A program made the position numbers and the translations under genes. From Coenobita brevimanus (lineage: Eukaryota; Arthropoda; Malacostraca; Decapoda; Coenobitidae), in contig CM064671.1 in the NCBI GenBank assembly GCA_032717465.1, positions 55,304,491 through 55,368,490 of the forward strand: DNA of 64,000 nt, read 5' to 3'. Below, piece by piece: positions 23,569 through 36,030 of the stretch. The first letter of the stretch is position 1; the number at the start of each line of letters is the position of its first letter. The notes beneath the pieces were generated by a model, which ran no database searches, was not told where the DNA came from, and was given only the letters and a program-made list of their open reading frames with translations.

Positions 23569-23581
23569 ACATTGATGATGT

Positions 23582-24420
23582 TATTTTTAGCAACACCTAG
23601 GAACAACACTTGAGCTAACCTGATGCCTTGCTTCAGAGACTGTCCTGTGCTAATTTAGTGCTTAATTTAGCTTAATGTGAATTTGTAAGGGCTCGAGTGC
23701 AGTATCTAGGTTATGTGGTCGGTTTAGGCCATGTGAGTCCACCTGATATTAAAGTTCAGGCCATAGTCAATTCCCCCTGTCCCAAAAATAAGACAGAGGT
23801 TCAACGATTCTTGGATATGGTAGGGTGCTACGGAAGTTTTGTCCTGAACTTCTCTGATCTTGTAGCTCCCCTCACTGATTTGTTAAGAAAAGGAGTCAAG
23901 TATGAGTGGAAGGCAGAATGTAAGGAAGCCTATTCTGAAGTCAAAGCCATCCTGTCAAGTCATCCAGTGCTTCAAGCTCCCAATTTTGGTAAACCCTTTA
24001 AATTAGTTGTTGATGCCAGTGGCCTAGGCGCCGGCGCAGTTTTGCTTCACGATAATGATGAAGGCTTTGAGATGCCTGTGTCCTATTTTAGCAAAAAGTT
24101 CAATAAGGCCCAGAGAAATTATTCAACTATTGAGAAAGAAAGAACTTGCACTCATACTTGCCCTTCAACACTTCTCTGTATATGTTGGTCCAGGGTCAGG
24201 TGATGTTGTAGTGTACACTGATCACCACCCTCTGAAATTTTCCTGATTTAAGGACAAAAATCTTAGATTGACCCACTGGGCCCTATTTTTGCAAGCATAC
24301 TCCCTTGATGTAAGACATGTAAAGGGTGTTAGTAATGTTTTAGCTGATTACCTGTCCAGAACACGATTGTACAGTATCCAGAAATTTCCCCTTGGGAAAT
24401 ATCTTCTCTCAGGAAGGGAG
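23582..24420 (+). pseudogene. RT end and RNase H of Gmr1-like element 1
   Basis: Continuation of the RT after the LINE: VQYLGYVVGLGHVSPPDIKV and FLDMVGCYGSFVLNFSDL. RNase H follows: FKLVVDASGLGAGAVLLHDN (first catalytic Asp), YFSKKFNKAQRNYSTIEKE (Glu region), VVYTDHHPLKF and HVKGVSNVLADYLSR. A frame change at about 24148 and a stop at 24244 disrupt it. A purine-rich tract (AGGAAGGGAGG, 24412-24421) directly precedes the 3' LTR and is the likely second-strand primer site. Confidence 0.88.
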
Positions 24421-24421
24421 G

Positions 24422-25403
24422 TGTCACTGGCGTAGTTACCCCAGTAGCGAATGGGTGAAACAGAAGATAAATGATAATGAAAGGAGAGAGAAGTGAGCCG
24501 TTAAGAATATTAAATCTTTTCTCTTATCAGTTTTCCTGCCTGTAAAGGGTAACCCTAGTCCCCACGTGTATTTACCCAGCGTCAACTTTTGCCTTCTGAG
24601 CTGATAACACACCAGATGTTTTTCTCACAAATTATGCAGAAAATTCCTCTTATCCTTGAAATACTGCATGTAACACAAATTGGGAGGAGCAAAGTAGGGA
24701 TGTTTGCCAAGTAGAAGCCTAAATGGCGCTTTTGTCACGTTCTTGATGGCACGCAGTTGGTTCTGTGTGGAGTGTATGAGGCCCTCATTGGTAGCCGGTG
24801 CCTGTATTGTTTCTGTATGGACAGAGATTATTTTTAAGACAGCCTATTGATTAATTACCTGAGAAAGGTGGAGTAAGTCTGCTTTATAAGGTCGAGGAAA
24901 ATGTGAAGAGACACATTTTTTCTCGTTTTGTACAGACATTTTTGTCTCGTTTTTTTGTACATACATTTTTGTACACATTTGTACACATTACTGTCACGTT
25001 ACACTCTTGTCACATCGTGTTGCACTTTTTTCCAACTTAATACGTGACTTTGATTACAAAACACACAGTTTGTGCACCATTTCCCATTTTTATTTCACTC
25101 TTCCATTTACACTAGTGTGTGATTTATATCTGGATTTAACCTTCGAAGTCTTCACGTTTCCTCGAGCTTTGTGAGTACTTAGGTTCCACTGAGTGTATTC
25201 TGGTTAGGTAAGAAATAACTTGCTTTATATTTGTATCCTGAGGCCTATATGAATCCTCCTTTTGTAAAACGAACCCTGGCTTCTTCTTAGGTTGTGTATC
25301 TTATAGTGTACAGTAAAGGTAAGTTAGTTTTCTTGCAAGCTTTACCTTATCCTTTTTGATGATTAATTAAGGGCTTAGAGTGCACCGTAATATACTCCCC
25401 GAT

Positions 25404-25407
<4 letters not shown>
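24422..25407 (+). repeat. 3' LTR of Gmr1-like element 1
   Basis: Starts TGTCACTGGCGTAG and ends CCGATAACA, then (TA)n. It is collinear with 16385-17376, with scattered substitutions and small indels. Confidence 0.88.

Positions 25408-25470
<63 letters not shown>
25408..25470. repeat. (TA)n microsatellite, right flank of element 1
   Basis: Pure TA tract directly after the 3' LTR. It mirrors the TA tract at 16331-16383 on the left side, so the element lies within (TA)n. Confidence 0.95.
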
Positions 25471-25474
<4 letters not shown>

Positions 25475-28400
25475 TATAAATATATATGTAAAAATATAAA
25501 GGAGAATGTTTGTCTGTCTGTCTGTCTTCTTTGGAAATCAAGAGGCATGGATAGTCAACTCACTGAGCACCTCTAACTGTTGTAACATTTTACGACCGAT
25601 TGAAATGTGTACTTACAGTGGCGCACTTGATGTTCAAGATTGGAAATTTTTAGCAATATGATCAATTGAACATGATGGAAACATGGCTCCATATTAAAGT
25701 AGCTTTTCTTTTACTCTGACAACCATATCATAATGAGCTACAACTGATCAGATGGGTGGACGGACTGCTGGGGTGTGAAGGGCAGGTGATATGGATAGGC
25801 TTGGTTGATAGGTGGGTAGGTAGTGGGAAAACTAGTCCATGGTAGAAAGAAGTCCATGGTGTATAATGGCTAGGGGAAATGTTCCCATGGAAGAATAAAG
25901 GTTCAGTGGGTAACAGTAAATACCCGGGGTCTTCTACAGGAAGAGCGGCCATCCAGGGCCATCAGTAATCCTCATATGCACGATCATGGGTGTTTCCCGA
26001 TCAACGCTGTTTACAATAGCCAGTAACAACTGAAGAGCACATAAAATGTTAAATATCGGCCACTTGAGATGCACAGTTTTGTCTAGTTTCTTTTCAGTTT
26101 GAACATTCAAGCCATGTGTCAGCCTGGACTGTCCAGTGAAGCTGAAGCCTCAGGTTCCAGTCTAGTGAGGGTCTCCAATAATACAGTATACTTTTTGCCC
26201 TCATCGTGTTTTACTAAATGGAGAATACAGTGGCAATGATTTATTCATCGTCTGGGACAGTATGTCACATGTCAATAATCTGTTTATGAGTTTGTGTGTA
26301 TTACGTTAAAAGGGCCTCTAAGCAGATTTTACCTCAGAGCCCAAGTATTTCCTCGTCCGCACCCGTTTGGCCCATTATTTATTGTTTGTTCACGGCTGAA
26401 TTTTACACAAGAAAAAAAATTGATAAACGGCGACGCTTACCATCCCTTCACTCGATGTACTGCAACCTTAAATTGACTCCGCACTGAGGGACAAGTCAAG
26501 AGGTTTCTGGTTAATCTGAAACTAGTTACTACAGTGGAAGATTACCGTATAACCAAATATCGTCTGGCGATATAGTGAGCTAAGGTACTTCAACTCGATG
26601 GAGCCCGTTAAGGTTTACACCTGAGGGAAGGTGTGGGTTTTTGCTCAGATAACATCGTTCACTGAGAGTGAGGCTGGTCACCCTTCCCTTAAATGCAGGG
26701 CCTCAGCTTTGGGCCCCTAGCTCTTGATGAGGAAGCGAAAGATTAGATGAAGTATGATGAACAATTAACTGTGCTGCACTTTCTGAAAAACCGTCTCCAT
26801 CTCCTGCTAATCTACCTCAAGGACTAATTCTTTCAAAGTAATAATTTCAACAATAACAAAATATCAAGTATATTGTTAAACAATGTTATCCTTCACAATA
26901 GGACTGAATAAGAAAACTAATAAGTAGTTCGTTTTTATACACATCCTCAAAAAAATCTTTACAATTTTGAGCCGGTGAAAATGCTACATACATTCAAGGC
27001 ATCCTCTAGGTTTTCCTTAGAATCCAAGAATGGGCAATGCGATAATCTGTTCCGCATATGTCTGGTATTAAAAAAATAAATAAAAACATGAATCATCACA
27101 ACCATAACATAAAAATTAGTTGTGTCTCGTTGCCGAGATGAATGCTGATTTGAATTCGCAAAAATAAATAATGAATAAATTAATTAATGAATAACTAAAA
27201 TAAAATAACACAACCATACTATAATATTCACTTTAGGCTTGTTGCGATGATTTGGTCTGGCAATTTCTACATGGTCAAGGTAGGTAACCATTGAGTAAAT
27301 ACACTTGTTTATACATTTCACTGTAGTCGGAGAAGTTATTTTCCTGCCTTTTTTCCTTACCCGTTTTTATTCTTTCATTCTAAAACGTACAGCCACGTCC
27401 GTAAGCAGGGATACATGGCAACCCGCGTTGTATACTGTGGTGTCCACTGTTGATGGGATGTTGAATTATTCCACTTATTACCTGGTGCAGTGATCACCAT
27501 TGTACCAGATGATATCCCGTCAGTAGTGGAGTCTACGGTGAAAAACGTGGATTAAAATGTATAATACTTGGGGACTCGTCTGTACATATGATATAACATT
27601 GACTGTAGTCCCCATTTTTGTCTTCTCGTCATGGTCATATGAACGTCACTCTCATTTTCCGCAGGGCTTTCAAGGAGACTGTCATACGAGTAAACCGGAA
27701 CTTTCTGCTGAAACATACTTGCCACTTAAAGTTTTAAAAGTTTATTCTTGCTGGTCTTCTTTATAAACTTAATTTTACAAAATTCTGGAAAGGTTTCTCG
27801 AGATGAATAGGATTAGGAATGCTGTATTAGTCCTATAACTTCGAAACGTATCTCTTAATATGAAGAAAATCGCCGACCGGTATCATGCATAACCATAAAT
27901 ACGGTATCTTGATGGACCTGATACTATGCCCTGTTTACCTTTGGTTGGCCAGGCTTTTCGTAATTTTGCAGCTTTTATCCTGTATCTGAGGGTCACTAGG
28001 AGAGAATAGATCTACATTATTTCCATAGTACAGGCTCATGATGTTTTAGTGTTAATCCATTGTTACCTCACTGAAGGTGGAGAGATGGTAATTATATTAT
28101 AGGCAATTTAGTTGCAAAAAAAATGTGTGTGATTACTCAGCTCCTGCCGAAGTTCTTCCGTACCTCAAGGGAGGTGGAGGTGGTAGTGATGGTGATAGTC
28201 GGGGGAGGGGGGTGGGGGGTGGCGAGTTTACCACTCAATCAAAAAGCAGGAAAGGGAAATGGGAAGAATTTAGTGGTGAGGAAGTGAAATTCAGTGGATA
28301 AAAATTCAAGGATTGACCTAACATGCGCTTGTAGTTTTTTGAAGGCAGCGAAAAATGGCAAACGCCATATCCAAAAAATTTTGTAGGATATGATACTTGA

Positions 28401-29190
28401 CCGTAGTATTATATCCGGGCCCCTGTTTTGTTTTAAGGTACGAACCCGCTTCAGTAAAACAGGTCTTGTCCAAAGGTCATGTGGTCAGCCCCAGAGTGTT
28501 ATGATCTCCTGATGCCACAAATCTTTTATTGCTGGATGGCTTTGTACAAAGTTTTCCTCTAAATGACACGTCACGAGGCAACTACAGTCACTTCTTAACA
28601 ACTCTACCTCCTGGCGATGGATTACAGCATAAGCAACATCTCCCCTACTGGAAGTAACTTAACTAATCCTTCGAGTTGGAAATATCCCTCTTGATATATA
28701 CGAAGCAACTGGGAGATAAAAAGAATAAAATGAAGGACACTGTCAACTTATGGAACGAGTATATACTAGTTGTTCGAACTCTGTGAACACATGAAGCATC
28801 CTGATCTGTCTAGTCACCTTCAAATGATATTATACAGTTTAGGGAAACCCAGTCATTTTGGAGAGCTTAATGTGGGCTATGTCTAACTTCTCTAGTTGAA
28901 AGAGCTCTCCTGATATATATAAAATCGTCTGAAGATGGCAGAAATATGCCACCGAAAGAAGTAATCACAGATCAGACCTTAATTACTGCTGCACGAAATT
29001 TCTCTAACCTACTTTACCATCTCACTTTGATTTCCCTGAACTCTACAAGCTAAAAAAAAAATTCTAGATATTTCCCCTTCAGTGAAATGGTTAATGGTGC
29101 CATATTTATTGTCACTTTACCATAGCTGAATGTCGTTTTCATTAGCTGGAAGAAATAATACAAAAAGGGGATCCATGAGATGATTTACAA
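25471..29190. other. Stretch with no recognised gene
   Basis: About 3.7 kb of mixed-composition DNA. The frames are short (up to about 75 codons) and none shows a domain I recognise. It may be intronic or intergenic host DNA. I cannot support any exon here. Confidence 0.5.

Positions 29191-29278
<88 letters not shown>
29191..29278. repeat. (CT)n(CA)n microsatellite
   Basis: CT tract (29194-29239) followed by a CA tract (29240-29278). Confidence 0.95.
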
Positions 29279-29282
<4 letters not shown>

Positions 29283-29432
29283 AAAAGAACCCATATCACA
29301 AATACAAGTCAGAAATCAATATAATCATCTGACCGAAATGAAGGAGTTTACCCGTTCAGTACGAAGACTTGTTTTCGTGTGTTTGCTACATCCTCGAATT
29401 CTGAAGCGAGAGCAGGTGTTATGTATTCACCT

Positions 29433-29509
<77 letters not shown>
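29433..29509. repeat. (GT)n microsatellite
   Basis: Long GT tract; the open frames across it (CVCVCV or HTHTHT) are artefacts. Confidence 0.95.
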
Positions 29510-29510
<1 letters not shown>

Positions 29511-30652
29511 AAAAATATCCGATGTTTTTCAGAACAGCAGATCAAAGGGCATAGGGCCGGGCAAAAGTCTGTGCTTCCTAGATCAACTTAGACATTTTTC
29601 ATCTGATTTAGACAAAACTTGGTTCCAGCGGTGAGAGGTTGCACGATCTCTGGGTCGATTAAAGAAAAAGATTCAGCCAGAGTTAAAGGCTACAGAACCA
29701 GGTCAAAGCTCGAACTGTGTATCTGACTGTAACCAAAATGTGTACCGGTATGGTAGTTCATATCGTAATTCGTCAAACTTTTGAAACGGATGAGGATCAA
29801 CCACTTAGTCGACCTGCTGTTTCTTAGAACAGTATGTCAATGGTCAAGGTGACATGACGATGTTAACTTAAACAGATTTTGCCCAATCTGCGCATATCTT
29901 TGTGGAAGGATTAAGGGTAATGCAAGGAAAGATGAATTCGATTTTATGAATAAGCAGTAAAAAGTTAGTATTAGAATGGTCAAATATCAAGCTCACAGAC
30001 AGTCACTTAATTTTTTTATCTGATTTGGACCATAGATGGTGGAAGCGTTTAAAATTGAGGGCTAAATGAAGCAATTCCGGCGAAGGAATAATGTCACGGG
30101 GCAAATTCAAATGTTTAACCTTAAACCAATTGGCAGATGCGGTTACTGCATTCTCTGTGAGTTAATTCTTGTTTTTGTTCTTATTTGCTGTTAATTATTG
30201 TATTCACCTTAAGAGAAACCTTTGATAGTTAAGCAGTTCTTACAGTAATACGCTCTGTAAACATCTTTTCTACGAGAGCTCAATAAAATCATCTTACAGT
30301 AGCATGAACTTAATAACAGACATCACTGTATCGAATGAATTACGTTCTGTACGACGTCCTCCGTTATATTCAAATCCTGTTCAGATCAGACGATTTTGTT
30401 GTTATTCAACTGGTGAGGGATTTTTGGTAATGTGGATTTCCTCAGCATCACCAGCAGCAGCCTGAGTCAGTCCACTGCAGGACAAAGACCTCTACTATAT
30501 TTTTTCACTCAGACCTATTGACTACTATCCTCTTCCATCCAGTCCTAGCGAATCTCAATACTTCCTTTCACTATAATAACTCGTCATGTCTGACCCTCTC
30601 ACTCCACCTTTGGGTTGCCACTCGGTTATCAAGGTTAAGCATCTGTTATCTG
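29510..30652. other. No gene recognised; LINE/SINE-tail-like word near 30470
   Basis: The only familiar piece is CAGTCCACTGCAGGACAAAG at 30466-30485. It resembles a 3'-tail word common to RTE-type LINE/SINE families in invertebrates. The remainder is unassigned. Confidence 0.4.
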
Positions 30653-32424
30653 CAGTGTTGTAGTCAAGACCAGGCACCTCGAGACCAAGACCAAGACCAA
30701 GACCAGATCCTGAGACCAAGACCAAGACCAGTCCCTCCGAGACCAAGACTAAGACCAAGACCAAGAATATATGTGTCTGCTGAATGAATGAAAAGCAGCT
30801 GCAGCCTGCAGATGCTACACTGCTGGTCAGTTTTCATGGGCGTCTCGGCCCCTCGAGTGAATGCACTAGTATCCCAATCACCCAGTTGCAGATTATGTAT
30901 CGATGCGATACTCAACACCTTTTAAACGAATTGAAGTTGATTATCGCACATGAGTTGAATGAAAGAGAGAAGAGGGCAATGGGGATAATTCCCCGGGCCA
31001 AAACTCAAGCATATGAAGGGACCAGGTCCCACACCACGACTGTGACAATTCTGCTTCCTTTTCTGGCCAGTGTCAAACCTTTTCCAGGCATCCCAGGGCG
31101 CGGTCATAGCTCTCTACGGCCCTGCACACAGACGTTACGGCTTTGGAAAGTTTTTTAAAGTTTTTAAACTATTGAAAGTACGGTTTGGAAATTATAGTGT
31201 ATGGTGTTGCATACTTTGTCAGTGTCATCGTACTCATGCAGAGCTGTATCTTCCTCATGTGAAAGCTGGTTTTTGGAAGACTAATTTTTGCACTTCTCTC
31301 TTGTGTTGTTCCATACACAACATGTTCATTTGCTTCTCGTGAACAGTCGAGGGGGACTACCTATTTTTCAGGATATTTACACAAGAGATCGAAGGGGTTT
31401 CGGGCTACAGAGGTGCACTATTTGTTTAGGACAACACTTTTCACTAACTTTCCTTCTTGAAACAGGCTCTCAATCGAGTCTGGTCACTGTCCTTCTTGCT
31501 ACTACAGATGGTTTATCGGCCCCCAGGTGGCCCCCCCCCCCACTTTAGTGGGCCTAGAAACGCCTCTGGGCCACATGACCATGACCCCCCGCTCATAGGT
31601 GAATAATTTGTATGAAAGACGAGGGTGGCTGTGCAACGCTAGAAAATATTTTGATTTTTATCACAGAAGTCACTGCAAGCCTCTGTGATAGCCATTTGGA
31701 AGCTCTGAAGGGTTATAACTCGAAAGGTTGGAAGCCACTGATGTCTGACTTGGCCCACATCGTTCCAAAATCTTAGCTACGACCCGGTAAGGGAGGAAAT
31801 ATATTTACATAATTTAGTATATGTGAAAAACTGTTCTAGGTAATATATTACTGCTTTCATTGCTTCGTTGGCATGAAGAAACAAGCATAGGAAAATAGAC
31901 ATTTTTTGTGATTACGTTTTCCGAGCGAACTAGCTAAACCTGTGCTGTACGTGTACGAAGGGCGTGGGTATTGCCTACACCATACACGTATATGAAGTAC
32001 ACAGAGGTGAACAGGGCTGCAAACTTGCATGCATGCAAATGGATATTATCACTATGAGAATGGCCACGTCATGCATGCTCTCTCGACTCGCATGCACTCT
32101 ATTGGCACTCACAGGGCTCAGCTCATGCATCATCACCGTAGCACTAGCCAGGCAGTATCTATAGACAGTGCAACGTTGTATGGCGCGCCGTGAATCAAAT
32201 CAATCATGATTTTTCTCTATGTTTGATCATAAATTCCGACCTTCCCCACGCCACGATGCACTTTGTAATGCTAGTCTCGACCTGGTCTCGAGCCGAAACT
32301 CCGAGACAAGAAGCTTCGAGACCAAGATCAAGACCAAAACCACATCAAGCAAGACCAATATCAAGACCAAGACCACATCAAACTGGTCTCGAGACCAAGA
32401 CCGGGCTTGAGACCTACAACACTG
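30653..32424. mobile_element. Non-autonomous hAT-type element with CAAGACC subterminal arrays
   Basis: 1772 bp bounded by CAGTGTTGTAG at 30653 and its complement CTACAACACTG ending at 32424. The flanks are GTTATCTG (30645-30652) and GTTATCTT (32425-32432), an 8-bp duplication with one mismatch. Near both ends lie arrays of (GAGACCAAGACCAAGACC)-like units (about 30678-30770 and 32300-32400), both in the same orientation. No transposase domain is seen inside; the frames there (RPRPRP, LVLVLV) are translated repeats. Confidence 0.75.
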
Positions 32425-32476
32425 GTTATCTTGTCTACGAAGGACGTGGCCTGGCAACATCCGTTTATGCTTTTTA

Positions 32477-33025
32477 TTACCACCCGCGTTGCAAAGCGAG
32501 CCGAGCGGTAATGTTTACAGTTGTGAGGTTGGATGGCTGGCTTTGTTTGTGTGTGTGGGTAAACAGGATATCTGATGAATGGCTTGAGCTATTAACTTGA
32601 AACTTTGAAAGTATCAAGACATGAACAAAATCTTGGTCGAGTTCGAAAATGGGGATTCGGGGATAAGGTCAAGGTCACCAAAATGGCAGCCAGTTGTCAA
32701 TTAATTGACTTTTGGTGACCGTGACCTTGCCCCCAAGTGCCAGTTTTTGAGCTCCTCTAAGAATTTGGCCATTTCTTAATACCCTGAACCGTGTGGAGGT
32801 AGCATGAATGACTTAATATTTGTAAACGTGTCTTGGCAGCCTCATGTTGTTTGCTCAAGCCGTTCATGAGATATAATGCTTACCAACACACAAACAAAGC
32901 CAGCCAGCCAACCTCGCAAATGAAAACATTACCACTTCGCTCGCTTACCACCCGCGTTGCACAGCGAACAGAGTGGTAATGTTTTTAGTTGTGAGGTTAG
33001 CTGGCTGGGTTTGTTTCTGTGTGTT
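32477..33025. repeat. Foldback repeat, one full 468-bp unit plus a partial unit
   Basis: The unit starts TTACCACCCGCGTTGC at 32477 and again at 32945 (period 468); the second unit stops near 33025. Within the first unit, the left arm (from GCGAGCCGAGCGGTAATG at 32496) is mirrored by the right arm ending ACCACTTCGCTCGC at 32944. The centre contains AAGGTCAAGGTCACC (32665) mirrored by GGTGACCGTGACCTT (32714). This combines a foldback transposon-like form with a tandem arrangement. Confidence 0.8.
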
Positions 33026-33159
33026 TTACATCCTGAATTTGAATCAAATCAGAAATGGAGGAGGAAAATTATGTGCCAAGGTAAAACTTTCCAGGTATGT
33101 GGTGGTGAGATCGCATTATGAGATGGCTTCAAGTTGTAGTGATGATATCATCTGCTTGC

Positions 33160-33990
33160 ACTCTTATCCAGGAAGCTCAGTTTTCCTCTCTCCATGTAAC
33201 CCCCAACATGGTCCTTTGTATTCCCCTCTGAGCACGCCTAAGTTTACGCTCCAAGGACTTTCTTAGACTCCACGTTTCATATCCATAACTTGGAACAAGA
33301 ATGACACACTGATTATACAACTGTCTCTTTTGACATAATGGTAATTGCTTATCCTTCATGTAGTACACAGTTTATCCAAAAATCCTCCATCCCATTCCTA
33401 TCCTTCGTTTGATTTCACTGTCATGTACTGGATCTGCCTGAAGTTCTTACCCCAAAGATAAGCATTCCATAACACCTTCTACAGTACTGTAGTTCTGTAT
33501 CTCCTGTTTTTACAGGATGCAATCAAACATGTCTGTTAAACATAATCTCTATCTTCATATTCACTGTGAAGCCTTCCTCTAGACACAATTTGCTCTAATC
33601 ACTTGTCATTTCTTGTAATTCCTACAGATTCGATGAAAAGCACTATGTCTTCTGCAAATCAATGACTGCTCAATAGCTCACCATTAATTTCCATTGTCAC
33701 CTCAGTCTAAATTTCTGAAGACGTCCTCTAGGCATGCAGTGACTAAATTGGGTGACATTCTTTCTCCTTGCCTAACATCTTTATTAATTAATATTTATTG
33801 GCTGTCCTTATGGAGTTTTGTGATGGCCATGCTATCTCTGTAAATTTATCTAATATTTTTAACATCAGATTCTTGTACAACTTGTCCTCAAATTGTTCTG
33901 ATCACTGCAGCTGCTTCAACTGCATAAAGGTTACCGCAAGCTAAAATAACCTCTCCAGCACAAAGCCTTCCTTACCCTCATCACTCGGCA
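33160..33990 (-). pseudogene. RTE-like LINE RT C-terminal remnant
   Basis: The reverse-strand frame at 33177-33368 reads LYNQCVILVPSYGYETWSLR and RRAQRGIQRTMLGVTWREE, the post-palm part of an RTE-type RT also seen at 47223-47528. Further upstream on that strand, at about 33640-33660, FAEDIVLF stands for the FADD motif, with one catalytic Asp replaced by Glu. Heavy decay. Confidence 0.7.
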
Positions 33991-35580
33991 TCGTATGTGG
34001 CAGTATATTATTTTTATATCCAGATTATTTTTTTGAATCTCATTTTTTTTTTTTTTTTCGAACTGGAGACATATGATATTGCCTTCATTTAACCCTTACA
34101 ATTCGAGAAGTTATGGGAAATGAATGCTTAGCAAACTTGTTGCTTTTCGTCCAGTAAAATAGAAAACGAAACAAAACTTCGAAATGTGTTTAGAAATATA
34201 CTTGATCAGTTTACTCGTATATTCATGTCAGTTGCTGTTCATAACAACGAAGTCAAGCAAAGAACAAGAAAATGAGTCGTCAAATTTGGTACGGCTCAGT
34301 GATTAAGTGTAAAGTAAGCCATCGATGTCTCATACTCTTACTTAAGGAACCAGATTATAGAGCCTATAATTTTTGAGAGCAAAGCTAAAGATCATTAAGC
34401 AGTGAAAGCAAATATGTTTTCTTTTTAATTACTAGGAAAAACAAGGACTGATTTTTTGCAAAGGAACCCACAAAAGTCAGATATTCAAATTAGTCAGGTC
34501 TTTCACAGAGCTGACAACAGTTAGTCATTTCAAGGTAGCGGAGTGTGAACCCAAAGCTGAGATGAGAGATAAAGGGGGACATGACAGGGATAAGAAATCC
34601 ACAACTAAATCTATAAGGAAAGAACAGACTAATCAGCATTATATTAGAATGGAGAGAGACTAGAGAAACATTAGTTCTGCTGTGATCTTTAAGTTTCTGA
34701 TAATGATGAAAATGGTGATGAGTGCCGTATAATATTCAGGATTTTTTTTCATCTCAACAAAATTTTACTATATTTAGTACACAGTATACTTGTGCCGTCT
34801 TTTTCTTCCTCTCCTTGCTTTTGACTTCAATTCTGATTGGGAAAGAATTTATAGGCTGCTTTAGCTTCTGCTTGATATAATCACGTCATTTTTTAATTCT
34901 CGTTAACCCGTCTGCCTATTATGCGCTTAGTAAGTTATTTGAAGCTGCTTTATGACGTTACAATAAGACAGTTTTATTGAGCTAGAGGGAATTCTAATAG
35001 GCAGAAATGTGAACACTGATTCGATCAATATTATGAAATTCTTCAGCTGAATGCAATGTTGTTTTACCCTATACATAATACCTAAGTGTGTCCACAGAGC
35101 ACGAAAAAGTTAAAAACGGGAAATCCAGCAAACGGTAAATATTGTTTTTGATGTTCATATGCTCAATAATATATCTAGTGCCTGAAAACGGAAGCATTCA
35201 TATAACTTAAGAGTTTTTATGCAAGCGTCCCTCAGATCTTACCGACAAAGGAATATGTACTGAAGGTGAAATGCAAGTTGAGATTGCAATCCATTTCGTT
35301 CCTATCAGCCAAATGCAACAAGAAAAGGAGGAGGAGGAGGAAGAAGAAGAAGAAGAAGAGGAACAGGTGGAGGAACAACAACAGCGACAATACCAACAAC
35401 AGTGATAAACCAAGTCACTTTCTGACATGCCATACTTACTATGTGCAGGGAATGTGTTGTACTGTATGTGGTGATTGTGTAGCCGGTGACTAACGCGACC
35501 CCGTGACTGGAACCCACCACAACTGCACACACCACCACCACGCCACACCTTTTATGAAGATCGCAAGGGGTGTGGCCTCT
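33991..35580. other. No gene recognised; purine-rich tract near 35325
   Basis: AT-rich DNA with no supported exon. At 35322-35380 there is a (AGGAGGAAGAA)-type purine tract. Confidence 0.4.
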
Positions 35581-35581
35581 C

Positions 35582-35676
<95 letters not shown>
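35582..35676. repeat. (CT)n microsatellite
   Basis: Uninterrupted CT dinucleotides of about 95 bp. Confidence 0.95.
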
Positions 35677-35680
<4 letters not shown>

Positions 35681-36030
35681 GAAGGATACTAAAACATACG
35701 TCAGTGTCACTTAAGCTGTATTTAGAAAAGTATGTCCAACACAAGAAATGCATTAGTTATTGAAAGGATGAGACAGGAAGGATAATTTTGTAGTAGTTCA
35801 ACCAGACACTACCAGAACGACATTTGCATTATATTCTCGCTACTGCTGGAATATTTTAATATGTTTAGGAGAGGGTTTCCAAACTAGAGAGATCAGATTT
35901 AGCTTTAACTTTTCTACTACTTTATCTCCTTCCCTGTTTGAAAAGATTAAATTTTTCAGATGACAGGAAAACTTAAAAACATAGGGTGCAGAACGGGGAT
36001 AATGGGCCAGGAATGTTATCTACCTGTAAG

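Larger units (their letters stand above)
16385..25407 (+). mobile_element. Gmr1-like Gypsy LTR retrotransposon, element 1
   Basis: LTRs of about 990 bp (16385-17376 and 24422-25407) share GTAGCGAATGGGTGAAA near the start and CACCGTAATATAC near the end. The domain order read directly is gag, protease remnant, integrase C-terminus (19590-20150), reverse transcriptase (20460-20968 and 23582 onward), then RNase H (23980-24400). Integrase before RT is the Gmr1 arrangement, not the usual Gypsy order. LINE-A insertions at 17466-17890 and 20969-23568 interrupt it, and frameshifts make it inactive. It sits inside a (TA)n tract. Confidence 0.88.

Noticed and set aside
29338..29634. Frames with VCVCVC and HTHTHT
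   Set aside because: Translated (GT)n/(CA)n tract.
30518..30918. RPRPRP and LVLVLV frames
   Set aside because: Translated CAAGACC array at the hAT element end.
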